Counted from the first letter of the stretch, positions 52,401 to 62,348 are shown. The stretch: DNA of 64,000 nucleotides from Flavobacterium sp. MedPE-SWcel (GCA_001874325.1 MPCW01000003.1:62001-126000), one strand, 5' to 3'. The notes: generated by a model from the sequence alone, not told the origin. Made by a program: numbers and translations.

Positions 52401-52686
52401 ATATGAATAGTATGGTAAAAGCACTCGATACTACCGATGTCATGTTAACCATGAGCGCAACTTTATCTGGGCTAATAGCAAACATAGCAAAGAAAGCTCC
52501 AATCATCTGGAAAAGTGGTGCTCCTGGCGGGTGACCTACCTCTAGTTTAGCAGCTGTAGCAATATACTCGCCACAATCCCAGAAGCTTAAAGTTGGTTCA
52601 ACAGTTATCGAATAGACAATCAGTGCTATAGCAAATACAGACCAGCCAAGCAGGGTGTTCCATTTCTTAAAATTGAATGTTATCAT
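49405..52686 (-). CDS. DUF2723 polytopic membrane protein, copy 1 (GT-C-like)
   Basis: A 1093-aa protein: N-terminal membrane region with about ten TM segments (1-330) starting FNFKKWNTLLGWSVFAIALI, a family signature WDCGEYIATAAKLEVGHPPG (about 35-54) with the acidic residue expected for a GT-C fold glycosyltransferase, a second TM cluster at about 570-700 and a soluble C-terminal domain with TPR-like helices. Bacteroidota DUF2723 proteins are related to protein O-mannosyltransferases. The donor and acceptor are not known. Its paralogue lies directly upstream. Confidence 0.9.
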   Translation of the reverse strand: MITFNFKKWNTLLGWSVFAIALIVYSITVEPTLSFWDCGEYIATAAKLEVGHPPGAPLFQMIGAFFAMFAISPDKVALMVNMTSVVSSAFTILFIFWSVTIILKTIITRFGEFNNNSAIAILGSAAVGALAFTFSDSFWFNATEAEVYAMASLFMSLLLWLGLRWEQDMHTPRGNKWLLIISLVIGLSFGVHFMALLTIPAIGFIYFFKNYEKVTVKNFVIANVVIVTILLFIFKLLLPYTMALFGKTEIFVVNSLGLPFNSGTIFMVLVIVAFFYFGLNYTRKKELPLYNTILLCVLFILIGFSTWLMLPIRANANVVINENKPSDAAEVLAYYNREQYGEQTLFYGPMFSDAYAGLDKKNPYSDEKPNYQRDYKTGKYIIVNNYKNAKQNTDDNHKGFMPRMWSTEHSANYMRYSKQLSFKIDPAIDYDRELMSYGIDPEQMTEEEYYQYIAQIKGGLQETIRDFKASYRSGELDLDDYDSFLKNYGQYLVIEKPSFMDNMSYMFNYQFTYMYGRYFMWNFAGRQNDIQGRGDNLNGNWISGITPIDEARLGSQENLPTDQKNNKGRNVYYLLPLIIGLIGVVYHATKDAKSFYVLLILFLFTGLALKVYLNERPFEPRERDYALVGSFAVFSMWISFGVYAIYDIIRKYITPKIAAPVVIAATLLAAPVLMGSQNWDDHNRAGRYTALAMAKAYLSSCDPNAILFTIGDNDTFPLWYAQEVEGYRTDVRIVNTSLFMTDWYIDQMKRQAYESKPMPISFTHDQYVQGTRDYMLHIPETDERWDIKTFLTFLGSDDPRVKKELNNGHMVNYYRTNKIRFNVDKESVIKHKVVKPAQYDSIVPYIDIDIKGDALYKNRLMMLDILANNNWERPICFTGGSFGDDDYLWMKDYLQLDGMIFKLVPIRTAIPKDGSPLDMGAIDSEKMYDIVMSWDWGNGEDPNIYHDPETRKNSITFRTNIARLMEVLIEEGKEEKAKKVIDLAMTKMPLEYYGYYTLVEPFATGYYKTGNKEEARVLLNKLILKYQENLTFYKGLKIAVQDSYHVDIITDIERYRSLLWIMKEQKDTGFYNKEKADFNKYNKMFKRFGRDNE

Positions 52687-52787
52687 GTAATGTAATTTGT
52701 GCCAAATTATTAGTATTGCAAAGAAACTATTTTTTTGTTTAAGGTTATTATATCGTCACTTTTTTTTCGATAGGATTATAAAAAGTA

Positions 52788-52814
52788 AGGGCAATGCATT
52801 ATGCATTGCCCTTC
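52788..52814 (-). terminator. Terminator of the second DUF2723 gene
   Basis: AAGGGCAATGCAT / ATGCATTGCCCTT, a near-perfect dyad with a T-rich stretch on the minus strand. Confidence 0.88.
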
Positions 52815-52830
52815 TTGTGTCTTTTTGGTG

Positions 52831-55800
52831 TTATTCGTTATCTCGTTCAAAGCGTGCAAACATTTTGTTGTAACGGTTAAAGTCTTTTTTATGACGGTTA
52901 TAAAACTCCATATCATTATTCTCTTTCATTACAAGTAGCAATCCTCTGTAGCTTTCAATATCTCTAATTATTGGGTAGTATAAATCGTTTTGTATCGAAG
53001 GGTCTAATGATTTATAATACGTCAGGCTCTCTTGATACTTGCCTGCTAAGTGTAATAATAGTTCTCTTGCTTTTTGTTTTTTGCTTACACGATAATAACC
53101 ATCGGCAAGAGATTCATCTATAAAATAAGTCTTATAATAATCTACAGGCATTTTCTCTAATGCTAAGTCTATTACTTTCGTGGCTTTTTCAATACTACCT
53201 TCTTTAATAAGTGTATCCGAAAGGCGAACTAAGTTTCTTTTAAAAGTAATGCTATTACGTAATGTTTGCGGATCATGATATACATTTGGACTATTACTAT
53301 TACCCCAATCCCATTTCATAACCGAATCATACATTTTTTTGCTATCAACAATCCCAATGTCAATAGGGTTCTCCTCAGTCATTTCGGTTTTTATAGGTAC
53401 AAACTTATAGGTCATGCCTTCTAATTGTAGGTAGTCTTTTAACCAAGCATAATCTTCATCATCTGGACTTCCGCCAGAAAAATATATTGGTCGCTCCCAA
53501 TTTGTGTTACTAATAATGTCAAGCATAATTAAGTTGTGCTTGTATAATACCTCTGGTAAATCAATATCGATGTATGGTACTATAGAATCGTAAAACTGTG
53601 GTGCTACAACTTTATTTTTGATAACCTGTTCTTTGTCTACAGGGATACGTATTTTATTTGTAGGGTAGTAGTGTATTCTTTGTCCATTGTTCATGTCTAG
53701 TTTAGCTCTTTCGTTATCAAGCGATAAGAATGCTATAAAATCTTTTATGTCTATTCGCTCATCCGTTTTAGGGTTGTGTAGCATATAGTCTCTTGTTCCA
53801 TCACGATACTGCTCGTGCATTAACGATATAGGTAATGGAGTAGAATCGTAGGCTTGCTTTTTCATTTGATCAATGTACCAGTCAGTAGGCAAATAAGTGC
53901 TACATGCTATTCTAACATCAGTACGGATTCCTTCTATTTCTTGTGCATACCATAACGGGAAAGTGTCATTATCGCCTATAGTAAATAATATAGCATTAGG
54001 ATCGCACGAATTTAAGTAAGCTTTTGCCATTGCTAGTGCAGTATAACGGTCAGACCTGTCATGATCGTCCCAGTTTTCACTAGCCATAAGTACAGGTGTT
54101 GTTAATAATGTTGCACCTAGCACTACAGGAGCGATTAGTTTTGGTTGCACATATTTTTGAAGAATGTCATATAAAGCATATACCCCAAAACCAATCCAGA
54201 TAGCAAATACATAAAATGAACCTACCAGTACATAATCACGTTCACGAACTTCAAAAGGGCTTTCGTTTAAGAATATCTTTACAGCAAGGCTAGTGAATAA
54301 AAATAGAGTTAGCAGTATATAAAAGCTCTTAGCATCTTTCTTAGCATGATATACTAAACCTAGTAGCCCTAGTAATAATGGTATAAAATAATAAGTGTTT
54401 CTTCCTTTATTACCTAGCATATCTTGGGTAAGGTACTCCTGCGATCCAAGTCGCATTTCATCTACAGCTTTTATACCACTTACCCAGTTACCATTTAGTA
54501 TATCTCCTTTACCCTGTACATCATTTTGACGTCCTGCAAAATTCCACATAAAGTAACGCCAGTACATATACCCAAACTGATAGTTAGCCATAAAACTTAG
54601 GTTTTGTGCTAGTGTAGGTTTATCTATAACAAGATATTGCTTGTAGCTTTGTAAAAACGAATTATAGTCATCATTATCAATTTCACCCTTTTTGTATGCC
54701 GACTTAAATTCGGTAATAACATTTCGTAATTGATCTTTTAATTGAGATGCTGCTCGTGCAGTATCTTCTTCACTAAGTTGAGATACATCTACCCCAAGAT
54801 AAGGTAAGTCCTCTTCAAATCGATAATTAGGGTCTATCTTAAATTTTGGTGGCCCTGCATATGCCATGTAGTTAGCAGCATTTTTTTCATGAACCATTCT
54901 TGGAAGGTAACCTTTATGATTCTCGTCAAGGTTTTGTGTTGCGTTTTTATAATCATTTACAATAACATATTTTCCTGTATTGTAATCACGCTCATAGTTA
55001 GGTTTAGCATCTACATAAGGCGTTTTTTTGTCTAGCCCAGAATACATTTCTGTATACATACCTCCATAAAATAACTTTTGCTCACCATACTGTTCTCTGT
55101 TGTAGTAGGCCAGTAGCTCAGTTGCATCGGTAGGAGCATTTTCGTTAATAACGATATTACTATTTGCACGTACAGGAAGTAAAATCCAAGTAGAGAATCC
55201 TGTAAATATAAATAACAGGCAAAGTAGCATTGTGTTGTATAGTGGTAATTGCTTTTTGCGAGTGTAGCGTAGCCCTGTGTAAAATAGCCCTGCAAATAGC
55301 AAGAACATAAAAATTGTACCTGAGTTAAATGGTAAGTTTAATGAGTTAACCATTATTAATTCTACTTTTGAAAATAGAGTTAGTGTATAGGGTATTAGTA
55401 ACATAAATATAAATAGGAGTGTGCCTATTATAGCAATGTTAGCTATAACAAAGTTTTTTATAGTTACTGTTTTGTAGTTTTTAAAGTAATAAATAAGTCC
55501 TATAGATGGAATAGTAAGTAATGCTAAAAAATGCACCCCAAACGATAGTCCTATTAATAGTGAGATTAATAATAACCAACGATTACCATTAGGTAAATGC
55601 ATTGCCTCGCCCCAGCGTAACCCTGCCCAAAGTAGTAATGCTATAAATAATGAAGCCATTGCATATACCTCTGTCTCGGTAGCATTAAACCAAAAACTAT
55701 CAGAAAATACAAAGGCAAGACTACCAATGGCAGCACTACCCAAAATCATGATATTGTTTTGCTTTGTAAGAGATGAAAACCCTGAAACAAAGTTTTTAAG

Positions 55801-56106
55801 TAATATCGTAGCTGACCAAAACATGAAAAGTATAGTAAATGCACTCGAAACTACCGATACCATGTTAACCATAAAGGCGACATTTTCCTTGCCATTAGCA
55901 AACATTGCAAAAAATGCTCCTATAATTTGAAACAAGGGTGCGCCTGGCGGATGCCCTACCTGTAATTTTGCTGAGGTAGCGATATATTCGCCACTATCCC
56001 AAAAACTAACAGAGGGTTCTACAGTTAGTGTATATACAATAAAGGCGACACAAAAAATAGCCCACCCAATAATTAAATTCCATTTTTTAAAACTGAAACT
56101 TTGCAT
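52831..56106 (-). CDS. DUF2723 polytopic membrane protein, copy 2 (GT-C-like)
   Basis: A 1091-aa tandem paralogue of copy 1 with the same plan and nearly the same length. It starts FSFKKWNLIIGWAIFCVAFI and has WDSGEYIATSAKLQVGHPPG, differing at one position (C to S) from copy 1 in the core WD-x-GEYIAT segment. The two proteins end alike (FNRYNKMFARFERDNE versus FNKYNKMFKRFGRDNE). Separate terminators suggest independent transcription. Likely roles are as for copy 1, perhaps with different acceptors. Confidence 0.9.
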   Translation of the reverse strand: MQSFSFKKWNLIIGWAIFCVAFIVYTLTVEPSVSFWDSGEYIATSAKLQVGHPPGAPLFQIIGAFFAMFANGKENVAFMVNMVSVVSSAFTILFMFWSATILLKNFVSGFSSLTKQNNIMILGSAAIGSLAFVFSDSFWFNATETEVYAMASLFIALLLWAGLRWGEAMHLPNGNRWLLLISLLIGLSFGVHFLALLTIPSIGLIYYFKNYKTVTIKNFVIANIAIIGTLLFIFMLLIPYTLTLFSKVELIMVNSLNLPFNSGTIFMFLLFAGLFYTGLRYTRKKQLPLYNTMLLCLLFIFTGFSTWILLPVRANSNIVINENAPTDATELLAYYNREQYGEQKLFYGGMYTEMYSGLDKKTPYVDAKPNYERDYNTGKYVIVNDYKNATQNLDENHKGYLPRMVHEKNAANYMAYAGPPKFKIDPNYRFEEDLPYLGVDVSQLSEEDTARAASQLKDQLRNVITEFKSAYKKGEIDNDDYNSFLQSYKQYLVIDKPTLAQNLSFMANYQFGYMYWRYFMWNFAGRQNDVQGKGDILNGNWVSGIKAVDEMRLGSQEYLTQDMLGNKGRNTYYFIPLLLGLLGLVYHAKKDAKSFYILLTLFLFTSLAVKIFLNESPFEVRERDYVLVGSFYVFAIWIGFGVYALYDILQKYVQPKLIAPVVLGATLLTTPVLMASENWDDHDRSDRYTALAMAKAYLNSCDPNAILFTIGDNDTFPLWYAQEIEGIRTDVRIACSTYLPTDWYIDQMKKQAYDSTPLPISLMHEQYRDGTRDYMLHNPKTDERIDIKDFIAFLSLDNERAKLDMNNGQRIHYYPTNKIRIPVDKEQVIKNKVVAPQFYDSIVPYIDIDLPEVLYKHNLIMLDIISNTNWERPIYFSGGSPDDEDYAWLKDYLQLEGMTYKFVPIKTEMTEENPIDIGIVDSKKMYDSVMKWDWGNSNSPNVYHDPQTLRNSITFKRNLVRLSDTLIKEGSIEKATKVIDLALEKMPVDYYKTYFIDESLADGYYRVSKKQKARELLLHLAGKYQESLTYYKSLDPSIQNDLYYPIIRDIESYRGLLLVMKENNDMEFYNRHKKDFNRYNKMFARFERDNE

Positions 56107-56202
56107 AGTCTGATTTATAATTACTTATATATTCTTACAATAATACTATATATTGCTTACAGAACGTTTAAAATAAGATTTTAATATTTTTTTGGAAAAA
56201 AA

Positions 56203-56234
56203 TTTTGCAAAAGGGGAAAAGTGTCTTATATTTG
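56203..56234 (+). promoter_or_regulatory. Promoter for tRNA-Gln
   Basis: TTTTG at 56203-56207, 19 bp, TATATTTG at 56227-56234. Confidence 0.8.
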
Positions 56235-56253
56235 CACCCGCAATGAAGAAGAA

Positions 56254-56326
56254 TGGCCTATGGTGTAATTGGTAACACGTCTGTTTTTGGTACAGAAGAG
56301 TCTAGGTTCGAGACCTAGTGGGCCAA
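56254..56326 (+). tRNA. tRNA-Gln (anticodon TTG)
   Basis: 73 nt: acceptor TGGCCTA / TGGGCCA (one G-U), anticodon stem TCTGT / ACAGA with loop TTTTGGT (anticodon TTG), T-arm CTAGG-TTCGAGA-CCTAG, discriminator A. The U1-A72 start is typical of tRNA-Gln. Confidence 0.96.
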
Positions 56327-56328
56327 CA

Positions 56329-56363
56329 AAAAAAGCCTCTCAATATTTGAGAGGCTTTTTTAT
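56329..56363. terminator. Terminator of tRNA-Gln, shared with the universal stress gene
   Basis: AAAAGCCTCTCAA / TTGAGAGGCTTTT with A- and T-runs. The core resembles the terminators at 34749 and 39388. Confidence 0.9.
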
Positions 56364-56382
56364 GTATATACTCTTCTAGAAG

Positions 56383-57228
56383 TTATATTTTGAAAGTAAC
56401 CACAGGTTTTACTGCATGGTTAACTAAGTCTTCGCTGATACTGCCGTTAAAGAAGTGAGCAAGTCCCTGTCTTCCGTGAGTACACATACCAATCATGTCT
56501 GCATCAATACTCTTAGAGAAGTGTAATATTCCTTTTTCTACATTCACATCGTTATAGATGTATTTGTCAAGGTTGTTGATGCTAAATCCGCTAGCAAAAT
56601 CATCCATTAATTTCTCAGCAGCATGAGTAGATTTAAAACTACTTGGCGTGTTAATGTAAACCATGTCAAGCTCCATGTCGAAAGTGTTTACAAATTCAAC
56701 AACTTTAGCAAAAGGTTTTCTTATTTCATCAGAGAAGTCAGAAGCAAAAACGAATTTCTGTGGGTTGAACTCACCTTCGTCTTTCTTTATAACTAATACT
56801 GGTACGTCAGATGTTCTAACAACTTTTTCAGCGTTAGATCCTATAAACATTTCTTTAAAACCACTTGCTCCATGAGATCCCATTACTACAAGATCAATAT
56901 TATGGTCTTTACTATGCTTTATAATACCATCAAAGGCTTTTTCAAACTGTATTGCTTCAACAATGCTAATGCCTTCTAGGTAAGGAGCACTTACAAGAGC
57001 AGCAAAACGCTCACGCACTTTTTTCATGAAGAACATAACTTCAGGTACACCTGCGCTACTACCTACAGCGTTGCTTTCACCTATACCATCATCACCTACA
57101 TGACTAGGAAGTTCAAGTAAATGAAGTAGATAGATTTCGCTATTATTTTTACGTGCAATTTGAGCAGCTACTTTTAGTGCATGTTCAGCATGCTCTGAGA
57201 AGTCTGTTGGGACTAGGATTTTTTTCAT
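56383..57228 (-). CDS. Universal stress protein, tandem UspA domains
   Basis: A 281-aa protein of two Usp domains. Domain 1 (1-147) begins KKILVPTDFSEHAEHALKVA and ends with the ATP-binding loop GSHGASGFKEMFIGSNAEKV. Domain 2 (about 155-281) has FVFASDFSDE and CTHGRQGLAHFFNGSISEDL. Nucleotide-binding residues G-x2-G-x9-G-S are present in domain 1, and largely kept in domain 2. A cytoplasmic stress protein; regulation is not visible in the sequence. Confidence 0.92.
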   Translation of the reverse strand: MKKILVPTDFSEHAEHALKVAAQIARKNNSEIYLLHLLELPSHVGDDGIGESNAVGSSAGVPEVMFFMKKVRERFAALVSAPYLEGISIVEAIQFEKAFDGIIKHSKDHNIDLVVMGSHGASGFKEMFIGSNAEKVVRTSDVPVLVIKKDEGEFNPQKFVFASDFSDEIRKPFAKVVEFVNTFDMELDMVYINTPSSFKSTHAAEKLMDDFASGFSINNLDKYIYNDVNVEKGILHFSKSIDADMIGMCTHGRQGLAHFFNGSISEDLVNHAVKPVVTFKI

Positions 57229-57341
57229 AATGATTAGTATAGATCTGAAATTTTAACAAAAATGTAAGTCATTTTAATAATATAAAAGTAAGAATAATTT
57301 TTACATTATCCAATGATTTCCAATATATAAAAAATAATTAG

Positions 57342-57349
57342 TATATTTG
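57342..57349 (+). promoter_or_regulatory. Promoter -7 box for the rimP-nusA-infB operon
   Basis: TATATTTG, 75 bp before rimP. Transcription would start near 57355 and cross a terminator hairpin. Confidence 0.65.
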
Positions 57350-57354
57350 CACGG

Positions 57355-57406
57355 TTATTTAACGGAAAGCTAAATAATGAGGGGACTTTAGTCCCCTCTT
57401 TTTATA
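57355..57406 (+). promoter_or_regulatory. Leader with terminator-type hairpin before rimP (possible attenuator)
   Basis: A first dyad TTATTTA / TAAATAA (57355-57377) is followed by GAGGGGAC-ttta-GTCCCCTC and five Ts (57379-57403). A four-codon ORF (ATG AGG GGA CTT TAG, 57377-57391) runs into the loop of the second hairpin. Since the promoter is upstream, RNA polymerase must read through this intrinsic terminator to express rimP-nusA-infB. Confidence 0.6.
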
Positions 57407-57423
57407 CAGAATTTATAAATAAT

Positions 57424-57888
57424 ATGATGTTTAGAGAGAAAGTGAGTAGTTTGCTCGAGACAGCTCTTGAGGAACGCCCTTCGCTCTTTCTTATTGACCT
57501 AACGATTACAGATTCTAATAAAATCACAGTAACCCTAGATGGCGATAATGGAGTGAATCTGCAAGATTGTATCGATGTTAGTCGTGCTATAGAGCATAAC
57601 CTTGATAGGGATGAGCATGATTTTGGATTGGAAGTGGCTTCTGCAGGCGCAACCGCACCTTTAACGAACAAGAGGCAATATGCAAAAAACCTTGGTAGAA
57701 AGTTAAAAGTGGTTTCTGGAGATCAGGAGATTGAAGCTGATCTTACTGAGGTTAATGATGAGTTTATTGTTTTGGAGTGGAAAGCCCGCGAACCAAAACC
57801 AATAGGGAAAGGTAAGGTAACTGTGAAAAAAAGAGCAGAGATACCTTATGATGAGATAAAAGAGGCTGTTGCTGTAATAAAATTTTAA
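57424..57888 (+). CDS. rimP: Ribosome maturation factor RimP
   Basis: A 154-aa protein required for 30S maturation. The N-terminal domain has [23 protein letters not shown] (about 24-47), then [13 protein letters not shown] and the signature [13 protein letters not shown] (about 68-80). The C-terminal SH3-like part has NLGRKLKVV. The first gene of rimP-nusA-infB, the classical order. Two adjacent ATGs make the first residue uncertain by one codon. Confidence 0.95.
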   Translation: MMFREKVSSLLETALEERPSLFLIDLTITDSNKITVTLDGDNGVNLQDCIDVSRAIEHNLDRDEHDFGLEVASAGATAPLTNKRQYAKNLGRKLKVVSGDQEIEADLTEVNDEFIVLEWKAREPKPIGKGKVTVKKRAEIPYDEIKEAVAVIKF

Positions 57889-57904
57889 AAAATAGATAGT
57901 TGGT

Positions 57905-59146
57905 ATGGAGAATATCGCATTAATCGATTCGTTTTCGGAGTTTAAGGATAATAAGCTTATAGATCGTGTTACCCTTATGGCGATACTTGAAGATGTTTTT
58001 AGGAATGCCTTAAAGAAGAAGTACGGCTCTGATGATAACTTTGATATAATTATAAACCCTGATAAAGGGGATATGGAGATATGGAGGAATAGGATAGTAG
58101 TTGCTGATGGTGAAGTAGAAGATCCTAACCAAGAAATATCACTTGCTGAAGCGACTAAAATTGAGCCTGATTTTGAAGAAGGTGAAGAAGTTTCTGAAGA
58201 AGTAAAATTAATACACTTGGGTCGTAGAGCTATACTAGCATTACGTCAAAATCTTATCTCTAAAATACACGAACACGATAATACCAATCTATATAAGCAA
58301 TTTAAAGACATTATCGGTGATATTTATACTGCCGAAGTGCACCATGTTCGTCCAAAAGCCGTAATTTTGGTGGATGATGAAGGGAATGAGATTGTATTGC
58401 CTAAAGACAGACAAATTCCATCTGATTTTTTCAGAAAAGGAGACAACGTTCGAGGTATTATCGAAAATGTTGAATTAAAAGGGAATAAGCCGCAGATTAT
58501 AATGTCTAGAACATCAGAGAAATTCCTTGAACGATTATTCGAGCAAGAAATTCCAGAAGTGTTTGACGGACTTATTACTGTTAAGAAAGTTGTGAGAATA
58601 CCAGGTGAAAAAGCAAAAGTAGCTGTAGATTCTTATGACGATAGAATAGATCCTGTAGGGGCATGTGTTGGAATGAAGGGGTCACGTATACATGGCATAG
58701 TGCGTGAGCTTGGTAATGAAAATATTGATGTAATTAATTATACAACTAATACACAGTTGTTTATTACAAGAGCATTAAGTCCAGCAAAAATATCATCTAT
58801 AAAAATAGATGAAGAAAATAAAAGAGCAGAAGTGTTCTTGAAACTTGAAGAAGTTTCTAAAGCCATCGGTAGAGGTGGACATAATATAAAACTAGCAGGC
58901 TTTTTAAGTGGTTACGAGCTTGACGTTATTAGAGAAGGTAATCTTGTAGAGGACGAGGATGTTGAGTTGACAGAGTTCTCAGACGAGATTGATGCTTGGA
59001 TAATAGAGGAGTTTGCGAAGATTGGTCTTGATACTGCAAGAAGCGTACTAAACCAAGATGTACAAGACCTTGTAAGAAGGACTGATCTTGAGGAGGAAAC
59101 TATTCTTGAAGTAGTAAAGATACTTAAGGAAGAATTTGAGGAGTAA
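57905..59146 (+). CDS. nusA: Transcription termination/antitermination factor NusA
   Basis: A 413-aa NusA: N-terminal RNA-polymerase-binding domain (1-130), S1 (about 135-200, YTAEVHHVRPKAVILVDDEG), KH1 (about 235-300, DPVGACVGMKGSRIHGIVREL) and KH2 (about 305-370, GRGGHNIKLAGFLSGYELDV), then a short C-terminal tail. The acidic repeats seen in E. coli NusA are absent, as usual in many phyla. NusA modulates pausing and termination and could act on the hairpin in its own operon's leader. Confidence 0.95.
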   Translation: MENIALIDSFSEFKDNKLIDRVTLMAILEDVFRNALKKKYGSDDNFDIIINPDKGDMEIWRNRIVVADGEVEDPNQEISLAEATKIEPDFEEGEEVSEEVKLIHLGRRAILALRQNLISKIHEHDNTNLYKQFKDIIGDIYTAEVHHVRPKAVILVDDEGNEIVLPKDRQIPSDFFRKGDNVRGIIENVELKGNKPQIIMSRTSEKFLERLFEQEIPEVFDGLITVKKVVRIPGEKAKVAVDSYDDRIDPVGACVGMKGSRIHGIVRELGNENIDVINYTTNTQLFITRALSPAKISSIKIDEENKRAEVFLKLEEVSKAIGRGGHNIKLAGFLSGYELDVIREGNLVEDEDVELTEFSDEIDAWIIEEFAKIGLDTARSVLNQDVQDLVRRTDLEEETILEVVKILKEEFEE

Positions 59147-59195
59147 GTTTAGCATGTAAACATTACGACAAAGAAGATAATATTAAAAAGATTGT

Positions 59196-62171
59196 ATGTC
59201 TGAAGAAAGAGCAATAAGAATAAATAAGGTTTTAAGGGAATTAAATATTTCGCTGGATAGGGCTGTGGAATATCTTAAGGACAAGGGCTACTCAATAGAG
59301 GCGAGTCCTAACGCGAAGATATCTGGCGATGAGCGTAATGCCCTTTACAATCAATTCTCTGCTGACAAAGGAAAGAAAGAAGCTTCTCTAGAGGTGAGTG
59401 AAGAGAAGAGGAAGGAGAAAGAAGCGCTTCGTGTTGAGATTGAAGAGAAGAGAAAGCAGGAAGAGGAGAAAGAAAAGAAAAGGCAAGAAGTTGTAAAAGC
59501 TAAGGCTAACCTATCAGGGCCTGTGGCTGTTGGTAAAATAGATCTTGATTCTAAAAAAGCTCAGGAGTCTTCTTCAGACGCTCCTAAAAAAGAGGAACAA
59601 TCTAAACCAAAAGCAGCAGCTCCAGAAGTAGAAGAGCCAAAAGCTACTAAGGAAACGCCTAAGATGGTTGAAGCTCCAAAAGCTGAGGCTGAAGCTAAAC
59701 CAGTAGAAGCTCCGAAAACAGAAAAGGTAGAGCCTAAAGCTCCGAAAATAGTGAAAGTAGAAAAGCCTAAGGTGGTTGAAGCTCCAAAAGCTGAGACTCC
59801 AAAAGTAGAAGCTAAAAAGGCACCTGCAATAACTAAAGAAGCTCCAAGACAACCTAAGATTGTTAAAAATCCTAAGATTGTTAAAAACACACCTGCTACT
59901 GAGAATAAACAACCAGAAGCAGAAGTGAAAGAAAAGGAAACTCCTGCAAAACCAGCTACTACTACAGAGCAGGCGCAACAGGATGAGAAGATAAAAACAC
60001 AGTATCAGAAACTTTCTGGTACAAAGTTTACTGGTCAGACCATAGATCTTACTCAGTTTCAAAAACCTAAGAAGAAGAAAGAAGAGCCGAAGGCTGCTAT
60101 AAAGCCTAATCAGGCTAATAAAAATAAGAGAAAAAGAGTTCCTATTAAGCCGCAAGGTCAGGGAGGTCAAGGTAATAGACAAGGCGGAAATAGACAAGGC
60201 GGAAATAGAGGTGGAGCTAAAATAACACCAGGAAGACGTCCTGCAATTGTTGCTAAAGTTGAGCCTACAGAAGAAGAAGTTAAAAATCAAATTCGTGAAA
60301 CGCTTGAGAAGCTTCAAGGTAAAGGAAGTAAATCTAAAGCAGCGAAGCACAGAAGAGATAAGCGTGATAGTCACCGTCAAAAATCTGATGATGAACAACG
60401 CGAATTAACTGAAGGAAGTAAGGTTATTAAAGTAACAGAATTTGTTACTGTAGGTGAGATTGCTACCATGATGGATGTTTCGATTACTAAAGTAATATCA
60501 GCATGTATGTCGCTTGGTATCATGGTTACCATGAACCAACGTTTAGATGCAGAAACATTATCTATTGTTGCGGAAGAATTTGGGTATGGAGTAGAATTTA
60601 TTACAACAGATATTGAGGAGTCAATGGAAGTTGTAGAAGATAAAGAAGAAGATCTAGTTTCTAGAGCTCCTATTGTAACAGTAATGGGTCACGTAGATCA
60701 CGGTAAAACATCGTTACTGGATTACATCCGTGAGGAAAATGTAATTGCAGGTGAATCTGGAGGTATTACACAGCACATTGGTGCTTATGGAGTACAGTTA
60801 GAAAACGGACAAAAAATAGCATTCTTAGATACACCAGGTCACGAAGCCTTTACAGCGATGCGTGCTCGTGGTGCTCAAGTAACCGATGTTGCTATTATTG
60901 TTATTGCTGCGGATGATGATATAATGCCACAAACTAAAGAGGCAATTAATCACGCACAAGCAGCAGGTGTGCCTATTATATTTGCAATAAATAAAGTAGA
61001 TAAGCCAACAGCAAACCCTGAAAAGATAAAAGAAAAACTTGCAGCCATGAATCTTCTTGTAGAAGATTGGGGAGGTAAGATACAATCACACGATATTTCT
61101 GCTAAAACAGGATCAGGTGTAAAAGAGCTTTTAGAAAAAGTATTACTAGAGGCAGAATTATTAGATCTTAAAGCGAATCCAGATAAAGCAGCTGTAGGTA
61201 CTATAGTAGAGGCGTTCCTTGATAAAGGACGTGGTTATGTAGCAACTGTACTTGTACAGGGTGGTACATTACGATTAGGAGATTATGTACTTGCAGGTAA
61301 GCATCATGGTAAAGTGAAAGCGATGCATGATGAGCGTGGTAAAAACATTGAGATTGCAGGGCCATCTACGCCAATATCTATATTAGGTCTTGATGGTGCA
61401 CCAACAGCAGGTGATAAGTTTACAGTGTTTGAAGACGAGAAAGAAGCTAAGCAAATTGCTGCAAAACGTACTCAATTAATACGTGAGCAATCTGTAAGAA
61501 CGCAACGTCATATTACACTTGATGAGATTGGAAGAAGAATTGCTCTTGGTCAGTTTAAAGAACTTAACATTATCCTTAAAGGTGATGTTGATGGATCTGT
61601 TGAGGCATTATCTGATTCGTTCTCTAAACTATCTACAGAAGAAATTCAAGTTAACATTATACATAAGGCAGTAGGTGCTATTACCGAGTCTGACGTGTTG
61701 CTTGCTTCTGCATCAGATGCGATTATTATCGGATTTAATGTTCGTCCATCTGTTTCGGCAAGACAACTTGCAGATAAGGAAGAAATTGATATCAGAAACT
61801 ACTCAATTATATACGATGCAATTGATGATCTTAAAGATGCAATGGAGGGAATGTTATCTCCAGAGATGAAAGAAGAGATTACAGGTACTGCGGAAATTAG
61901 AGAGCTATTCAAAATTTCTAAAGTTGGTACTATTGCAGGGTGTATGGTTACAGATGGTAAGATATTCAGATCGTCTAAAATTAGACTTATCCGTGAAGGT
62001 GTAGTAATATACACTGGAGAACTAGCAGCCTTAAAACGATTTAAAGATGATGTTAAGGAGGTGGCTAAAGGGTATGACTGTGGTATGCAGATTAAGAATT
62101 ACAACGACTTACAACAGCTTGATGTAATTGAAGCGTATCAAGAAGTAGAAGTTAGAAAGAAGCTGAAATAA
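59196..62171 (+). CDS. infB: Translation initiation factor IF-2
   Basis: A 991-aa GTPase. The N-terminal IF2N part (1-55) is followed by a long charged region (about 60-385) rich in Lys, Glu, Ala and Pro with a Gly-Arg-Gln stretch near 325-345. The G domain has GHVDHGKT (about 498), DTPGHEAF and NKVDKP. Domains II-IV follow to the end. It positions initiator tRNA and promotes subunit joining. The long N-terminal region matches other Bacteroidota IF-2 proteins. Confidence 0.97.
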   Translation: MSEERAIRINKVLRELNISLDRAVEYLKDKGYSIEASPNAKISGDERNALYNQFSADKGKKEASLEVSEEKRKEKEALRVEIEEKRKQEEEKEKKRQEVVKAKANLSGPVAVGKIDLDSKKAQESSSDAPKKEEQSKPKAAAPEVEEPKATKETPKMVEAPKAEAEAKPVEAPKTEKVEPKAPKIVKVEKPKVVEAPKAETPKVEAKKAPAITKEAPRQPKIVKNPKIVKNTPATENKQPEAEVKEKETPAKPATTTEQAQQDEKIKTQYQKLSGTKFTGQTIDLTQFQKPKKKKEEPKAAIKPNQANKNKRKRVPIKPQGQGGQGNRQGGNRQGGNRGGAKITPGRRPAIVAKVEPTEEEVKNQIRETLEKLQGKGSKSKAAKHRRDKRDSHRQKSDDEQRELTEGSKVIKVTEFVTVGEIATMMDVSITKVISACMSLGIMVTMNQRLDAETLSIVAEEFGYGVEFITTDIEESMEVVEDKEEDLVSRAPIVTVMGHVDHGKTSLLDYIREENVIAGESGGITQHIGAYGVQLENGQKIAFLDTPGHEAFTAMRARGAQVTDVAIIVIAADDDIMPQTKEAINHAQAAGVPIIFAINKVDKPTANPEKIKEKLAAMNLLVEDWGGKIQSHDISAKTGSGVKELLEKVLLEAELLDLKANPDKAAVGTIVEAFLDKGRGYVATVLVQGGTLRLGDYVLAGKHHGKVKAMHDERGKNIEIAGPSTPISILGLDGAPTAGDKFTVFEDEKEAKQIAAKRTQLIREQSVRTQRHITLDEIGRRIALGQFKELNIILKGDVDGSVEALSDSFSKLSTEEIQVNIIHKAVGAITESDVLLASASDAIIIGFNVRPSVSARQLADKEEIDIRNYSIIYDAIDDLKDAMEGMLSPEMKEEITGTAEIRELFKISKVGTIAGCMVTDGKIFRSSKIRLIREGVVIYTGELAALKRFKDDVKEVAKGYDCGMQIKNYNDLQQLDVIEAYQEVEVRKKLK

Positions 62172-62194
62172 GCTTGATATAATAGAATACTATT

Positions 62195-62230
62195 AAAAAG
62201 CCTGATTGCAATTGCAATCGGGCTTTTTTG
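62195..62230 (+). terminator. Terminator of the rimP-nusA-infB operon
   Basis: AAAAGCC-GATTGCAATTGCAATC-GGCTTTTTT dyad, with one mismatch. Confidence 0.9.
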
Positions 62231-62348
62231 TGGGTTTTTGAATCAATAAAAGGAACACTGACTCATACTTTAGAGGTTGGTTTGAGTGAATAAGGTTGTT
62301 CTTTTAGGGCTAACTCTAAAGGGGTTTATATCTAGCTTTATATATAAA

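Noticed and set aside
59561..60398. Long minus-strand ORFs within infB
   Set aside because: Antisense of the low-complexity Lys/Glu/Ala region of IF-2; composition is the mirror of the repeat codons.
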